A stretch of 64,000 bases of DNA from Alkalihalophilus pseudofirmus (GCF_029094545.1 NZ_CP117835.1:3266001-3330000), one strand, 5' to 3'. Positions 42,672 through 52,032 are shown, counted from the first letter of the stretch. Numbers and translations are program-made. Notes: generated by a model not told the origin, from the sequence alone.

Positions 42672-43376
42672 CTAGGCTATACCTAAATATTTACGTTTTA
42701 ACTCTTCATCGCGACTAAGTTCCTCCATTTCACCTTTATGCACCGAAAGCCCATCATCAATAATATAAAATCGATCTCCGATTGTACTTGCCATCATAAA
42801 GTTCTGTTCAACGAGGACCACCGTCGTCTTATCTTTCATATCATTAATTGATTCCATTACTTTTTCAACAATAATGGGTGCAAGCCCCTTACTTGGTTCA
42901 TCAATAATTAGTAATTCATTGTTGTTCACATATGCTCTAGCAATGGATAGCATTTGTTTTTGTCCGCCTGAAAGGTGTCCGCCTTGCTTTTTCCAGAATT
43001 TTTTTAAATCTGGGAATAAATCTATGATGTAATTCATGCTCGCTAATGTTGCTTCGTCTTTCTTTTTCATCGCTACATTCATATTCTCTTCGACCGTTAA
43101 CCCACCAAAAATACCTTGATCCTCTGGAACATAGCCGATACCCAAATTAGCTATTTCATAGGTTGGCAGCTTATGAATTTCCTTACCTTTATACGTAATG
43201 GCCCCTTCACGAACAGGGTTCAATCCCATGATTGACCGAAGAGTTGTTGTTTTTCCAGCTCCATTTCGACCGAGCAACACCGTAACCTCGCCTGCCTGCA
43301 CCTCAAAAGATACTCCCTGCAATATATGGTATTGCTCAATATACGTATGAATATGATCTACCTTAAGAAGCGTCAT
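42672..43376 (-). CDS. livF: ABC transporter ATP-binding protein (LivF-like)
   Basis: 234 residues. Walker A GRNGAGKTT (about 37-45), Q-loop VPEDQGIFGGL, signature HLSGGQKQMLSIARA, Walker B LLIIDEPSKGL, His-switch LVEQN. One of two nucleotide-binding subunits of the HAAT importer. Overlaps livG by 14 bp. Confidence 0.93.
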   Translation of the reverse strand: MTLLKVDHIHTYIEQYHILQGVSFEVQAGEVTVLLGRNGAGKTTTLRSIMGLNPVREGAITYKGKEIHKLPTYEIANLGIGYVPEDQGIFGGLTVEENMNVAMKKKDEATLASMNYIIDLFPDLKKFWKKQGGHLSGGQKQMLSIARAYVNNNELLIIDEPSKGLAPIIVEKVMESINDMKDKTTVVLVEQNFMMASTIGDRFYIIDDGLSVHKGEMEELSRDEELKRKYLGIA

Positions 43377-44127
43377 GCTGCATACCTCCTAAGTAAGCTG
43401 ACTGCACCTGCTCATTATTCATAATCTCTTCTGGTTTACCATCAGCAAGTAATTCTCCGTGAAAAAGCACCATCAAGCTATCTGAGAGATCAAGCACCAT
43501 ATCCATTTTGTGCTCAATTAACAATATTGTTCGACTGCGTTGATCACGAATTGATTTAATTACATCAAGAATCATCGGCACCTCTTCTAACGACATGCCA
43601 GCAGTCGGTTCATCTAATAGAAGCAATTCAGTCTCAAGCGCTAACAGCATCGCTATTTCAAGTTTTCTTTTTTCACCATGAGCCAAATTTACAGCTAGCT
43701 CTTCTGTCTTATCTTTAAGAAGAACTACATCTAGCAGCTCCAATGCCCGCTTTTCAATGTGTTTGTATTTCGAAAAATGAGAGAAGATATTGTACCGGAT
43801 ACCTTGCTGTGACTGAACAGCTAACCGCACATTTTCATAGCATGTTAAATTCGGAAATACATTTGTAATTTGAAAAGACCTTCCAATTCCAAGTCTAGTT
43901 CGTTCAGTGGCAGAAAGGTTTGTAATCTCCTTTCCATTAAAGATGACCTCCCCCTTTGTTGGCTTTAGCTGACCACTCAACATGTTAAAAAAGGTTGTTT
44001 TCCCTGCCCCATTCGGGCCGATAATTGATTTCAACTGATTACGCTCTATCGCAATTGTGACATCGTTTACGGCAACATGGCCGCCAAACGCAATCGTCAA
44101 TCCTTTTGTTTCTAATATTGTTGACAT
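43363..44127 (-). CDS. livG: ABC transporter ATP-binding protein (LivG-like)
   Basis: 254 residues. Walker A GPNGAGKTTF (about 37-46), GRSFQITNVFPNLTCYENV, signature NLAHGEKRKLEIAMLL (the LivG form of LSGGQ), Walker B LLLLDEPTAGM, IEHKMD. Pairs with LivF. ATG 44127 has AGGAGGAGA upstream, placed right after a perfect stem-loop at 44150-44180. Confidence 0.93.
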   Translation of the reverse strand: MSTILETKGLTIAFGGHVAVNDVTIAIERNQLKSIIGPNGAGKTTFFNMLSGQLKPTKGEVIFNGKEITNLSATERTRLGIGRSFQITNVFPNLTCYENVRLAVQSQQGIRYNIFSHFSKYKHIEKRALELLDVVLLKDKTEELAVNLAHGEKRKLEIAMLLALETELLLLDEPTAGMSLEEVPMILDVIKSIRDQRSRTILLIEHKMDMVLDLSDSLMVLFHGELLADGKPEEIMNNEQVQSAYLGGMQHDAS

Positions 44128-44149
44128 CCTTTCTCCTCCTTTTTTAAAG

Positions 44150-44180
44150 AGAGTACTATCAAAAAATCTGATAGTACTCT
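44150..44180 (-). promoter_or_regulatory. Intra-operon stem-loop after the binding-protein gene
   Basis: AGAGTACTATC (44150-44160) pairs perfectly with GATAGTACTCT (44170-44180), loop nine bases. It lies between the solute-binding gene and livG. No T-run follows on the minus strand (CTTTAAAAAAGG), so it is more likely an mRNA 3'-end stabiliser than a terminator, giving excess binding protein. Confidence 0.6.
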
Positions 44181-44187
44181 ATAGTCA

Positions 44188-45420
44188 TTAATTATTGATA
44201 GGCGGCGCTGTTTCTTCTGGTGTTAGTTCACGAGAAAGAACAGGTACTGGATAGTCATAATCAGGTGATTCTTCTAGCGTAATCGAATACATAGACTGAA
44301 GGGCTTGATGATCTTCTTCTCTAAACGTCATTTCTCCCTTTGGCGTATTAAATGTCATGCCTTCCATGGTAGAAATGAGCAAGTCTGTATCTGTATCTCC
44401 ACCAGTCTCCTCAAGCGCTTGCACAATAGCCATAGCCGCTGAAAATCCACCTGGTGTAAATAGATCAGGCATCTCGCCGTTATAGCGCTCTTGGTGTGTT
44501 TCAACTAACCAATCATTCACTTCGTTGTCCGGAAGACTGTGATGATATACTGTAAAGCCTTCCATCCCGACAACCGCTCCCATTGTGCGTAAAGCTGCGA
44601 TGTCAGGTGCTCCTGTGGAGATTTGAATTCCACGCTGTTGTACACCCATATCAGCAATTTGCCCCCATGGATTGTTTGCTCCTGCCCAAATAACAAACAA
44701 GTAGTCAGGGTCTGCATTAATAACTCGCTGAATATTTGAAGCAAAATCCACCCCAGCCGGGTCTGCATATTCTTCGTGAAGAACCTCTGCACCAAGCTCT
44801 TCTGCAGTATTTTTAAACGCACTCACGCCGTCACGACCAAATGCATTATCTTGGGCAAGGGTGGCAATTCTTACTCCCTCACCTGCAATTGCAGCTGCCC
44901 CGGCAGTTGCATCCTGTGAAGAGCTACGCCCTGTACGAAAAACATACCGATTCCAGTTTTCCCCAGTAATACTATCTGCTACTGCTGGTTCTACCACCAT
45001 TATTTTCTCGTACTCTTCCATTAAAGGAAGTACTGCAAGCGTATCGCCTGATGAAGATGAGCCAACAATAAAATCAACATTATAGTCTTCAAGTAAACGA
45101 GTTGCTTTGTGAACAGCCACGTCTGATTGAGTCTCTGTGTCTTCAACGTAATATTCGATCTTTTTGCCGCCAACCTCCATCGTGCCATCAGTGGCATACT
45201 CCAACCCAAGCTCAAATCCCCTTACGGTTTGTGTGCCATATGCTTCTAAAGCTCCAGTTAGTGAGGTTAAAACCCCAACACGTACAACATCTTCCGCCTC
45301 AGTATTATCTGGGCTTTCCCCTGCTTCTTCACTGCCTCCTACATCCTCAGCGCCACATGCAACGAGCATCGATGTCAACAAGGCCAACCCCCAGCCTATC
45401 AAGCTTTTTTTCAATCTCAT
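44188..45420 (-). CDS. ABC-transporter substrate-binding lipoprotein (LivJ/K-type)
   Basis: 410 residues. The signal peptide ends in a lipobox LVAC with Cys22, followed by an acidic linker (GAEDVGGSEEAGES), so it is a membrane-anchored lipoprotein. The type I periplasmic-binding fold has RVGVLTSLTGALEAYGTQTVRGFELGLEY, VGSSSSGDTLAVLPLMEEY and DYLFVIWAGANNPW. It captures the imported substrate for the LivGFHM complex. ATG 45420 has GGGGGA 7 nt upstream, 20 bp after the upstream hydrolase gene. Confidence 0.92.
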   Translation of the reverse strand: MRLKKSLIGWGLALLTSMLVACGAEDVGGSEEAGESPDNTEAEDVVRVGVLTSLTGALEAYGTQTVRGFELGLEYATDGTMEVGGKKIEYYVEDTETQSDVAVHKATRLLEDYNVDFIVGSSSSGDTLAVLPLMEEYEKIMVVEPAVADSITGENWNRYVFRTGRSSSQDATAGAAAIAGEGVRIATLAQDNAFGRDGVSAFKNTAEELGAEVLHEEYADPAGVDFASNIQRVINADPDYLFVIWAGANNPWGQIADMGVQQRGIQISTGAPDIAALRTMGAVVGMEGFTVYHHSLPDNEVNDWLVETHQERYNGEMPDLFTPGGFSAAMAIVQALEETGGDTDTDLLISTMEGMTFNTPKGEMTFREEDHQALQSMYSITLEESPDYDYPVPVLSRELTPEETAPPINN

Positions 45421-45439
45421 TTAATATCCCCCTTTTATT

Positions 45440-46327
45440 TTAAGAATTATCTGAATTATACCTCCCTGTAGTTGCATGTAAGTTACAGACTTGCTCAATG
45501 AACGTTTTTGTAGAGGCTGCCACCTCTTTTGCAAAGTGAATAGCGATCGAAAAGTGATTGGACTGGGGAATTTCTATCAATTGATAGTGCTTGTAACGAG
45601 AGACTAGCTCATTGCACTGTTGCTTTGAAATAACAAAGGCCTGCTTATCGTATAGACAATCTGGTGCAAAGAAAATGAGAACAGGAACCTTTATTTTTTC
45701 ATGCAACATGGTAATTTCTGTGGCAAGAAGGTTTCTTAGTTCTTCTTCAATCGTTACCTTACGAACTTTAGGGTGCACATTCCCATTTTCCATGTGATGG
45801 ACATCATAATTAAAATAGCGCTCTAAGCCTGGATGCCACGGTTTAAAGAAATCAATTTCTTTCATTTTCGAAAGGTATGTTTGAAAGCTTTCATATTGAT
45901 GATCGAGACGATCAATAGACGGGGTTAAGGCTGAAATGACACGTTCATCTAAATTAGCTCCTCCATCAATAAGGATCAGCTTTTTTACAAATCGTGAATA
46001 ATGAGCAGTAAAATAACTGGCAATCATCGCTCCTAGTGAATGACCGACGACAATCACATTGTCTAGTTTGAGCGCTCTTAATATCTCCACTAAATCTTCT
46101 GTATGATCTTTTAAACTGTAACCAGTAGCGGGCTTACTGCTGTTTCCTCTGCCCCGTAAATCGTAACTTAGGACACGATAATCCTTAACCCACCTTGATG
46201 CTAGTGAATCAAAAAAATGAGCATTAGCGGTTAGACCGTGTATGCAAACGATCACCTCACCACTACCACCATGGTCGACAACTTTAAAGTCTAAATCCCG
46301 TACATGAACAGTTAAACACCTCTCCAT
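45440..46327 (-). CDS. Alpha/beta hydrolase (first of the cluster)
   Basis: 295 residues. Alpha/beta-hydrolase fold: VCIHGLTANAHFF (oxyanion region about 27-39), DLRGRGNSS, nucleophile GHSLGA (about 95-100), acid in LIFFAPDCLYD, and His in SNHFS. No signal peptide. ATG 46327 has GGGAG 7 nt upstream; earlier in-frame starts have none. It is the first gene of the operon, just downstream of the regulator and its terminator, and precedes the binding protein by 20 bp. Role likely hydrolysis of an ester, lactone or CoA-linked intermediate. Confidence 0.82.
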   Translation of the reverse strand: MERCLTVHVRDLDFKVVDHGGSGEVIVCIHGLTANAHFFDSLASRWVKDYRVLSYDLRGRGNSSKPATGYSLKDHTEDLVEILRALKLDNVIVVGHSLGAMIASYFTAHYSRFVKKLILIDGGANLDERVISALTPSIDRLDHQYESFQTYLSKMKEIDFFKPWHPGLERYFNYDVHHMENGNVHPKVRKVTIEEELRNLLATEITMLHEKIKVPVLIFFAPDCLYDKQAFVISKQQCNELVSRYKHYQLIEIPQSNHFSIAIHFAKEVAASTKTFIEQVCNLHATTGRYNSDNS

Positions 46328-46404
46328 CCGCTTTCTCCCTTCGATGTATGAATTTGATTTCTTTCCTATCATAAAGAATTAAAGTTACAAGTTTGTCACA
46401 AAAA

Positions 46405-46428
46405 TAGTCAGCCTTTAAAGGCTGACTA
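46405..46428 (-). terminator. Terminator of the STAND/BTAD regulator gene
   Basis: TAGTCAGCCTTT pairs with AAAGGCTGACTA, with the TAG stop as the first stem bases; then TTTTT. Confidence 0.9.
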
Positions 46429-49400
46429 TAGATGACTTAAATATATTTTTTCTGTTGCTTCTTGAATCATATTCCACATTTCCTTGGTTGTTTCGAGTGG
46501 GGCTACACCTAACTCGACTTGCAGCTGCTGTTGGCAACGCTCATAGATACGAAGAGCCTGTGTGCGGTTTTGTTTACAATAATAACAATACATAAGCAGC
46601 CTGTACGCTTCTTCCCAACAGCTATCCTCGGTTAAGATTCGTTCACACCAGCGAATGGCCTCATCAAACTTTTCTTCAGCGACACTTATTTGAGCAATTC
46701 GCTCGGCTCCCCGTAAATATAAAACAAATAATTGCTCACGCAGTTCAATACACCAATCATCGAAGCGCCGGCTCGGCAAATACTCCCCCCTATATAACTC
46801 AAGACCCTTCACAAGCCTTTCTTTTGCTCGTTTACGACTCCGCTCCTCCAATCCTGATTCAATGTAATAGATAAATCGCTGGGCATCAATATCTATGCTT
46901 GCTTCCTTATTCAGACCGTACATTTGATCCTCGCGTACAACAAAAAAAGCTTCTTGGCGTGCTTTCCGATGGGGTTCAATCGCTTTATTCATTGCATTCA
47001 AAGCAACCTTTAAGTCACGACTCGCAGCATCCTCATCTTGACCAGGCCATAGTAAATGACAAATTTCAGACTTAGAAATAAACTGATTAGCTCTTGTGAT
47101 AAAAAGCTGGAAAAGCTCACGCGCTTTATCACGTTTCCACCCTTTTTCATCTAGCTTATCCTCCCCAAGCCACACTTGAAATTCCCCTAATGTTTGAACC
47201 CGAATCGTATAGCCTGGGTGAGAGGCCAATTGGGCAAAACCAAGCTCTGTAAGAAGTGGTTCCACTAAATGTGCATCAACTTGATTTGTTTTTGCTTCTA
47301 GCAGCAGCGGTGGTATGCTTTGAATATCTGATGGACCAAACAAGGTCCTATTAGAGAAAAAGAATTGAAAATTATGTTTTTGAATGAGAGTCAAGCATTG
47401 TTTGATCGCCTTTTTAAAAGCTGATCTATTTTCTTGTTTTAGATAGAGTGATGACAGCCAGTAAAGTGTGATAGTTTTCCCAAACGTTTCGCCGCAGCTT
47501 GTAAAGGTCTTCTCACATCCGTTCAAGCGCTTTTCTGCTTCAATAAATTCCCCCTGCTTATAAGTGACAAGCGCCAAAGCTAGCTGGACTAAGCCGCTTA
47601 GCCAACGATCTTTAACACGCTCTGGTTCTTCAAGAGCTACCTTCCCTATACGGAGAGCCTTTTCATACTCTCCTTGCTTTCCATACAATAAACAAAGTCC
47701 CATATATGCTTCTGATTTACCGCGTGACATCTTCAAATCACTCATTAACTTTAGAGACGTTTCATAACATTGGATTGCAAGTGAGGGATCATAATCGTCT
47801 AGTAACTGTACAGCATGCCCCATTCGAGCCCAACCTACCGCCTCAACAAAAGGAGAACGACGTTGAACTCCACACACGATCGCCGCCTCAGCCTGTTTTT
47901 TTGCGTGCTCCGTTACTCCCATTAAGCTATTTAATAAAGATAATAGCAAATCCGCTTCACGGTGGGAGCTTGAGAGCTTATGATCTTTCTCGTAAAGCTT
48001 AGCTTCTTGTAATAATTCCTTAGCTGTATGGAACTGACCTGTCCTCAACAGATATCGGGACTCAAGTTCAATATTTTTATATTCTGGATGAACAGCCTGA
48101 ATTTTCTCAAGCCAAGATTCAACTTCTTTTACTTCACCTAGGTTAAGCAGGTTTTCTGACATCAAACTATAAAGTCTCACCTTTCGCTCAACACTCGACT
48201 TTGTACGCTCCATATAATGAATCGCTTTTTGTAAATAAGGCTGTGCTTTTACAGGTTGAATTGTATCTAGATAAATTTGAGCACGTCCCTCCATACTAAG
48301 GCTCATACCTTCAGCATCTTGCTTATCTTCTGCAAGTTCTTCAAGTTTTCGGTAACAAGCCATAGCTTGCTCAAACTTTGAATAATACCGATTCACCTCA
48401 CCTTCAAGATACCAAATCAACCAATTTTCGTCCTTAATTATCTCTGGAATCAAGTCAAGCGTAACCATGAGTCCTTCCATTTTGCCATTGTGTAAAAGGC
48501 GCATACCTTCGCGAACTAAAAGAGCAGACGCTTCCCTATAATCACCAGCTCGCATGTATACTTCTAAGCTTTTTTCATAATCACCAGCAGTCTTATAGTA
48601 ACAAGCTACTCTTTGCAAAAGGTTATCCTGTAAAATTGGATTTTTACTGAGTTGACGCACTAGAAAATCTCGAAACAAAGCATGATACCGGTACTGGCTC
48701 TTACCAATTTCTACTACAAACAAGTTCTGTTGAATGAGATGAGCAATATACCTTCCAGCATGCACAGCTTCAAAGACGGTTTGGCAAAGCTTTTCATTAA
48801 ACTCCTCAAACAAGCTTGTTTCTAATAAAAATTTCTGAATTTCTTCAGGTTGTCTTGAAAACGCTTCCATTGTTAGGAATCGAAAAAGCTCGTCGGTAGT
48901 CTCAAGACCATTCCGCAGAACACCCTGAACTTCCCCATGTTCTTTCCACTGTTGACCAAGCATTTGCAAGGCAATTGCCCATCCTTCAGTCGCTCTTTCT
49001 ATCTCTATCAACTCTTCTGGCGTACACTCAATATTAAATACATCTGAGAAAAGAACATCAATTTCTTCATTAGAGAAAATAAAATCAGTTTCGGTTAATT
49101 CAAGTAATTGTCCGTTCAACAGCCTGCGAGTAATCACGTCCCATGTTGGCCGCACCCTTCCTGCAAGCACGATGTGAACATTGGCAGGGGCTGATTCGAT
49201 TAGTAATTGCAGCCAGTCTTTAACAAGTTCTGAACGTTCTGTAATATGAATATCATCAAGCACAAAAACAAATGGTTTTTTCAGTAACAAAAGCTCATTG
49301 CAAAACTCTATACGTATATAGTCGAGTTCCTCTTCCCACCCTTCAACCTCACCTGATACTAAATATTCAATAAGCTCTGAACCAAAATGCGGGAATTTCT

Positions 49401-49674
49401 CACGCACAGCATGAACAACATGAACAATAAAGTGAAAGAAATTCTCATCTTGTTTTGATAAGCTGTACCAGCAGGATAGCTTATCAGAGGTTGCCAAAAA
49501 GCTAGAAAGTGCAGAACTTTTTCCATACCCTGGCCCTGTATGTATCAATGTTAGAGGACACGCTTCAATTTGTTTTAATTGTTTCATTAATTTAGGTCGA
49601 TAGATCATTGAACTACGCTGCAAAGGGGGAATAAATTTAGTCCGCAATACTGCTAACCTTCGTTTCGGTTGCAT
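46426..49674 (-). CDS. Giant STAND ATPase regulator with winged helix and BTAD domain (MalT/SARP-like)
   Basis: 1082 residues from ATG 49674 (GGAGGAG 5 nt upstream; a longer frame to 49758 is not supported). MalT-like start RTKFIPP, then an NTPase with Walker A HTGPGYGKSS (about 45-55) and Walker B FVFVLDDIH. A long helical tetratricopeptide-like region (about 340-800) follows. The C-terminal part (about 830-1080) is an OmpR-like winged helix (VQTLGEFQVWLGEDKL, KARELFQLF, LLWPG) plus a BTAD region (GEYLPSRRFDDWC, RILTEDSCWEEAYRLLM, RALRIYERCQQQLQVELG). So it is an ATP-dependent switch whose ligand is sensed in the repeats and whose output is DNA binding. It lies directly upstream of the transporter/ketosynthase operon on the same strand and is its likely activator. 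Confidence 0.85.
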   Translation of the reverse strand: MQPKRRLAVLRTKFIPPLQRSSMIYRPKLMKQLKQIEACPLTLIHTGPGYGKSSALSSFLATSDKLSCWYSLSKQDENFFHFIVHVVHAVREKFPHFGSELIEYLVSGEVEGWEEELDYIRIEFCNELLLLKKPFVFVLDDIHITERSELVKDWLQLLIESAPANVHIVLAGRVRPTWDVITRRLLNGQLLELTETDFIFSNEEIDVLFSDVFNIECTPEELIEIERATEGWAIALQMLGQQWKEHGEVQGVLRNGLETTDELFRFLTMEAFSRQPEEIQKFLLETSLFEEFNEKLCQTVFEAVHAGRYIAHLIQQNLFVVEIGKSQYRYHALFRDFLVRQLSKNPILQDNLLQRVACYYKTAGDYEKSLEVYMRAGDYREASALLVREGMRLLHNGKMEGLMVTLDLIPEIIKDENWLIWYLEGEVNRYYSKFEQAMACYRKLEELAEDKQDAEGMSLSMEGRAQIYLDTIQPVKAQPYLQKAIHYMERTKSSVERKVRLYSLMSENLLNLGEVKEVESWLEKIQAVHPEYKNIELESRYLLRTGQFHTAKELLQEAKLYEKDHKLSSSHREADLLLSLLNSLMGVTEHAKKQAEAAIVCGVQRRSPFVEAVGWARMGHAVQLLDDYDPSLAIQCYETSLKLMSDLKMSRGKSEAYMGLCLLYGKQGEYEKALRIGKVALEEPERVKDRWLSGLVQLALALVTYKQGEFIEAEKRLNGCEKTFTSCGETFGKTITLYWLSSLYLKQENRSAFKKAIKQCLTLIQKHNFQFFFSNRTLFGPSDIQSIPPLLLEAKTNQVDAHLVEPLLTELGFAQLASHPGYTIRVQTLGEFQVWLGEDKLDEKGWKRDKARELFQLFITRANQFISKSEICHLLWPGQDEDAASRDLKVALNAMNKAIEPHRKARQEAFFVVREDQMYGLNKEASIDIDAQRFIYYIESGLEERSRKRAKERLVKGLELYRGEYLPSRRFDDWCIELREQLFVLYLRGAERIAQISVAEEKFDEAIRWCERILTEDSCWEEAYRLLMYCYYCKQNRTQALRIYERCQQQLQVELGVAPLETTKEMWNMIQEATEKIYLSHL

Positions 49675-50238
49675 ATAACTCCTCCTCTCAATCATATAGC
49701 TTTTTTCTATTAAATGTTCCTTGGACTTTCCAGAATAATTTCCTTGTCTCAACCTCAATTTTTCTGACCGGAAAAAAGTCTGTCTGCTGCTTTATTACTA
49801 TCTTTTCGGCTAGCAGGGTGATGATTTCCTGCTTAAATCAATAATATTATTTGTTTTTTACTTAAATTCACCAACTGGAACAGTAGTCACTATAATTTTA
49901 TCTATCGTAACATAACTCAGTTACAGAACTTTTATAAATTCATGAAATTGTACCATCCCTAGATCCCTTCTTCATTTAAAGCACAGTTATTAAACATGTC
50001 TTATAACATATCTTTGTTTCTGATTGTTCATCACATCATTTCACTTGTAACTTATATGAAACTTTCCCCCTTCATATTTAAATAGTCAGGCCAATCCTGC
50101 ACTAACTCCCCTAATTTTCAAACCCATCTTCTTGACAAGCGATGAGCCAGAAAACAAGCTAGTTTCAAAATTCTTGAAAAGGAGGAAAATGTACTTACTA
50201 TTATTTAGGTTTAAATTTTAGAAGAGGAGAGGATTTAA
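49675..50238. other. Intergenic region between regulator and esterase
   Basis: 564 bp, AT-rich, divergent genes on both sides. TTGACA at 50132-50137 has no -10 at 16-18 bp. TTGAAA (50174-50179) with TACTAT (50196-50201), spacer 16, is a possible promoter for the esterase. A 10-codon leader-like ORF lies at 50189-50221. Nothing else stands out. Confidence 0.4.
50189..50221 (+). CDS. Possible 10-residue leader peptide upstream of the esterase
   Basis: MYLLLFRFKF, stop TAG, preceded by AAAAGGAGG 3 nt from the ATG, a very strong Shine-Dalgarno. It ends 17 bp before the esterase start. It is real only if transcription begins upstream of 50170; the alternative promoter at 50174-50201 would exclude it. 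Confidence 0.3.
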   Translation: MYLLLFRFKF

Positions 50239-52032
50239 ATGATTCAAACTAAGAATATGTTAAAAGTTATACGTTCATTAATAATTATTGGAATATTCCA
50301 TCTTTTAATCACATCCACTGTATTTGGGGAAGGGACATTTACTTCTCATTCATATGGCGGTAAGACTTATAAATTGTATGTACCTAGTTCCTATCATACT
50401 TCTGAACCCGTCTCATTAGTTGTCATGCTTCATGGCTGTACGCAAGATGCTAATCAGTTTGCTGCTGGAACAGAAATGAATACTATTGCAGAACGAGAAT
50501 CCTTCATTGTTTTGTATCCAGAACAAACATCAAGTGCAAATTCTAGTAGATGCTGGAATTGGTTTGAAACTGGACATCAAGCTAGAGGAAGTGGCGAGCC
50601 CGCAGTTATAGCTGGAATGGTTCAGCAAGTTAAAAATAATTTTGCTATTGATAGTGATAACGTATTTGTGACAGGACTTTCCGCTGGAGGCGCAATGAGT
50701 GTCATTATGGGCGCGACTTATCCGGATGTATTCTCAGCAATTGGTGTAGCGGCTGGCTTAGAGTATAAAGCAGCCACTAACTCCATTCAAGCTTTTACTG
50801 CTATGAGCAGCGGGGGGCCAAACCCCAAAACACAAGGTACCTTAGCCTACAATGCAATGGGTCAGTATAAGCAGGTGATGCCTACAATTGTTTTTCACGG
50901 AACAAGTGACTATACTGTACAACCTATTAATGGAGATCAAGTCATATCGCAATGGGCTAAAACAAACGATCTGGCCTACGGCGAAGTAGAAAATACGTAT
51001 ATAAATGATACACCAAATCAGACAAAGCAAGGACAGGTTTCTGGAGGGCGTAGTTATACCAATTACATCTATCAGGATAAGTACGGAATAACCATTTTAG
51101 AAAAATATTTAGTAAATGGCATGGGCCACGCTTGGTCAGGAGGGAGTACCCAAGGGAGCTACACCGACCCAAACGGTCCAAATGCGAGCGAATTAATGTG
51201 GCAGTTTTTCATGCAGGAAAGAGGAGAGCAGGACCCTAATGAAGATGACCCAGGTGAGGGGGCACCTCCTATGACAACAGCATCACCCAAAGGAGGCACT
51301 TATACGAGTCCAGTCAGTGTGACACTTCAGACTAACCGAGAAGCAAAAACCTACTATACAGTCGATGGTACAACACCAGATGAGAATTCACCTGTCTACT
51401 CCGAACCTATTTTTATCGAAAACTCTTCAACCTTAAGGTTCTACTCGGTTGATAGCAACGGCTTATCCGAAGAGCTCCGTTCTGAGGATTATATGATTAC
51501 TGAAGCAGCAAATGAAGTGATTTTATCATCTATTGCACAGGAAGACGGCTTTGTCGGACGTTTTAGTGCAGATGGATTAAGCACATCTATTCTAAAGGTG
51601 GGTGATAAGGGGATGTATAACACTGATACGTACCGCACGATATTATCATTCGATACCTCTACCCTTTCGAGTACCCACACCATCAAAGGGGCTAAGCTTA
51701 GGGTTTACCGAAAAGCCCTACAAGGTAATGTACAAACGATGGATGTAGATATGAAAGTGAATGCATTTGGCACATCTTCTTCTCTAGAGCCCATTGATTA
51801 TTCATCAGCTGCAACATATTCTAACCTTTTAACTGCGCAAGTACCATCACAAGATCATCAATTCGTGGACTTTGAATTACCATCACATGTTCTAAAAGAA
51901 ATTGCATCCAATAACAAGTTACAATTTCGAATTAAATCAGCGACCACAGCTTCGTTTACGAGCAATGTATTGGAGATTCACGGAGGGGAGCATGCAGATT
52001 ATGCACCGCAATTAATCGTAATCAAGGACTAA
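50239..52032 (+). CDS. Secreted PHB-depolymerase-type esterase with CHB_HEX and DNRLRE-like domains
   Basis: 597 residues. A signal peptide (about 1-31, basic start then LLITSTVFGEG) directs export. The esterase domain (about 33-315) has the oxyanion LHGCTQDANQF, nucleophile GLSAGGAM, Asp in FHGTSDYTV and His in GMGHAWSGG, the arrangement of extracellular PHB depolymerases and feruloyl esterases. A chitobiase/hexosaminidase C-terminal-type fold (about 350-420, TASPKGGTYTSPVSV, YYTVDGTTP) and a DNRLRE-type beta domain (about 425-595) follow, probably for polymer binding. No LPXTG anchor. Substrate may be polyhydroxyalkanoate or an acyl-decorated polysaccharide. Two-gene neighbours are unrelated; ATG 50239 has GAGGAGAGGA upstream. 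Confidence 0.85.
   Translation: MIQTKNMLKVIRSLIIIGIFHLLITSTVFGEGTFTSHSYGGKTYKLYVPSSYHTSEPVSLVVMLHGCTQDANQFAAGTEMNTIAERESFIVLYPEQTSSANSSRCWNWFETGHQARGSGEPAVIAGMVQQVKNNFAIDSDNVFVTGLSAGGAMSVIMGATYPDVFSAIGVAAGLEYKAATNSIQAFTAMSSGGPNPKTQGTLAYNAMGQYKQVMPTIVFHGTSDYTVQPINGDQVISQWAKTNDLAYGEVENTYINDTPNQTKQGQVSGGRSYTNYIYQDKYGITILEKYLVNGMGHAWSGGSTQGSYTDPNGPNASELMWQFFMQERGEQDPNEDDPGEGAPPMTTASPKGGTYTSPVSVTLQTNREAKTYYTVDGTTPDENSPVYSEPIFIENSSTLRFYSVDSNGLSEELRSEDYMITEAANEVILSSIAQEDGFVGRFSADGLSTSILKVGDKGMYNTDTYRTILSFDTSTLSSTHTIKGAKLRVYRKALQGNVQTMDVDMKVNAFGTSSSLEPIDYSSAATYSNLLTAQVPSQDHQFVDFELPSHVLKEIASNNKLQFRIKSATTASFTSNVLEIHGGEHADYAPQLIVIKD

Noticed and set aside
45102-45443. 113- and 86-residue plus-strand frames opposite the solute-binding gene
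   Set aside because: Antisense to a clear lipoprotein gene, skewed composition, no start site.
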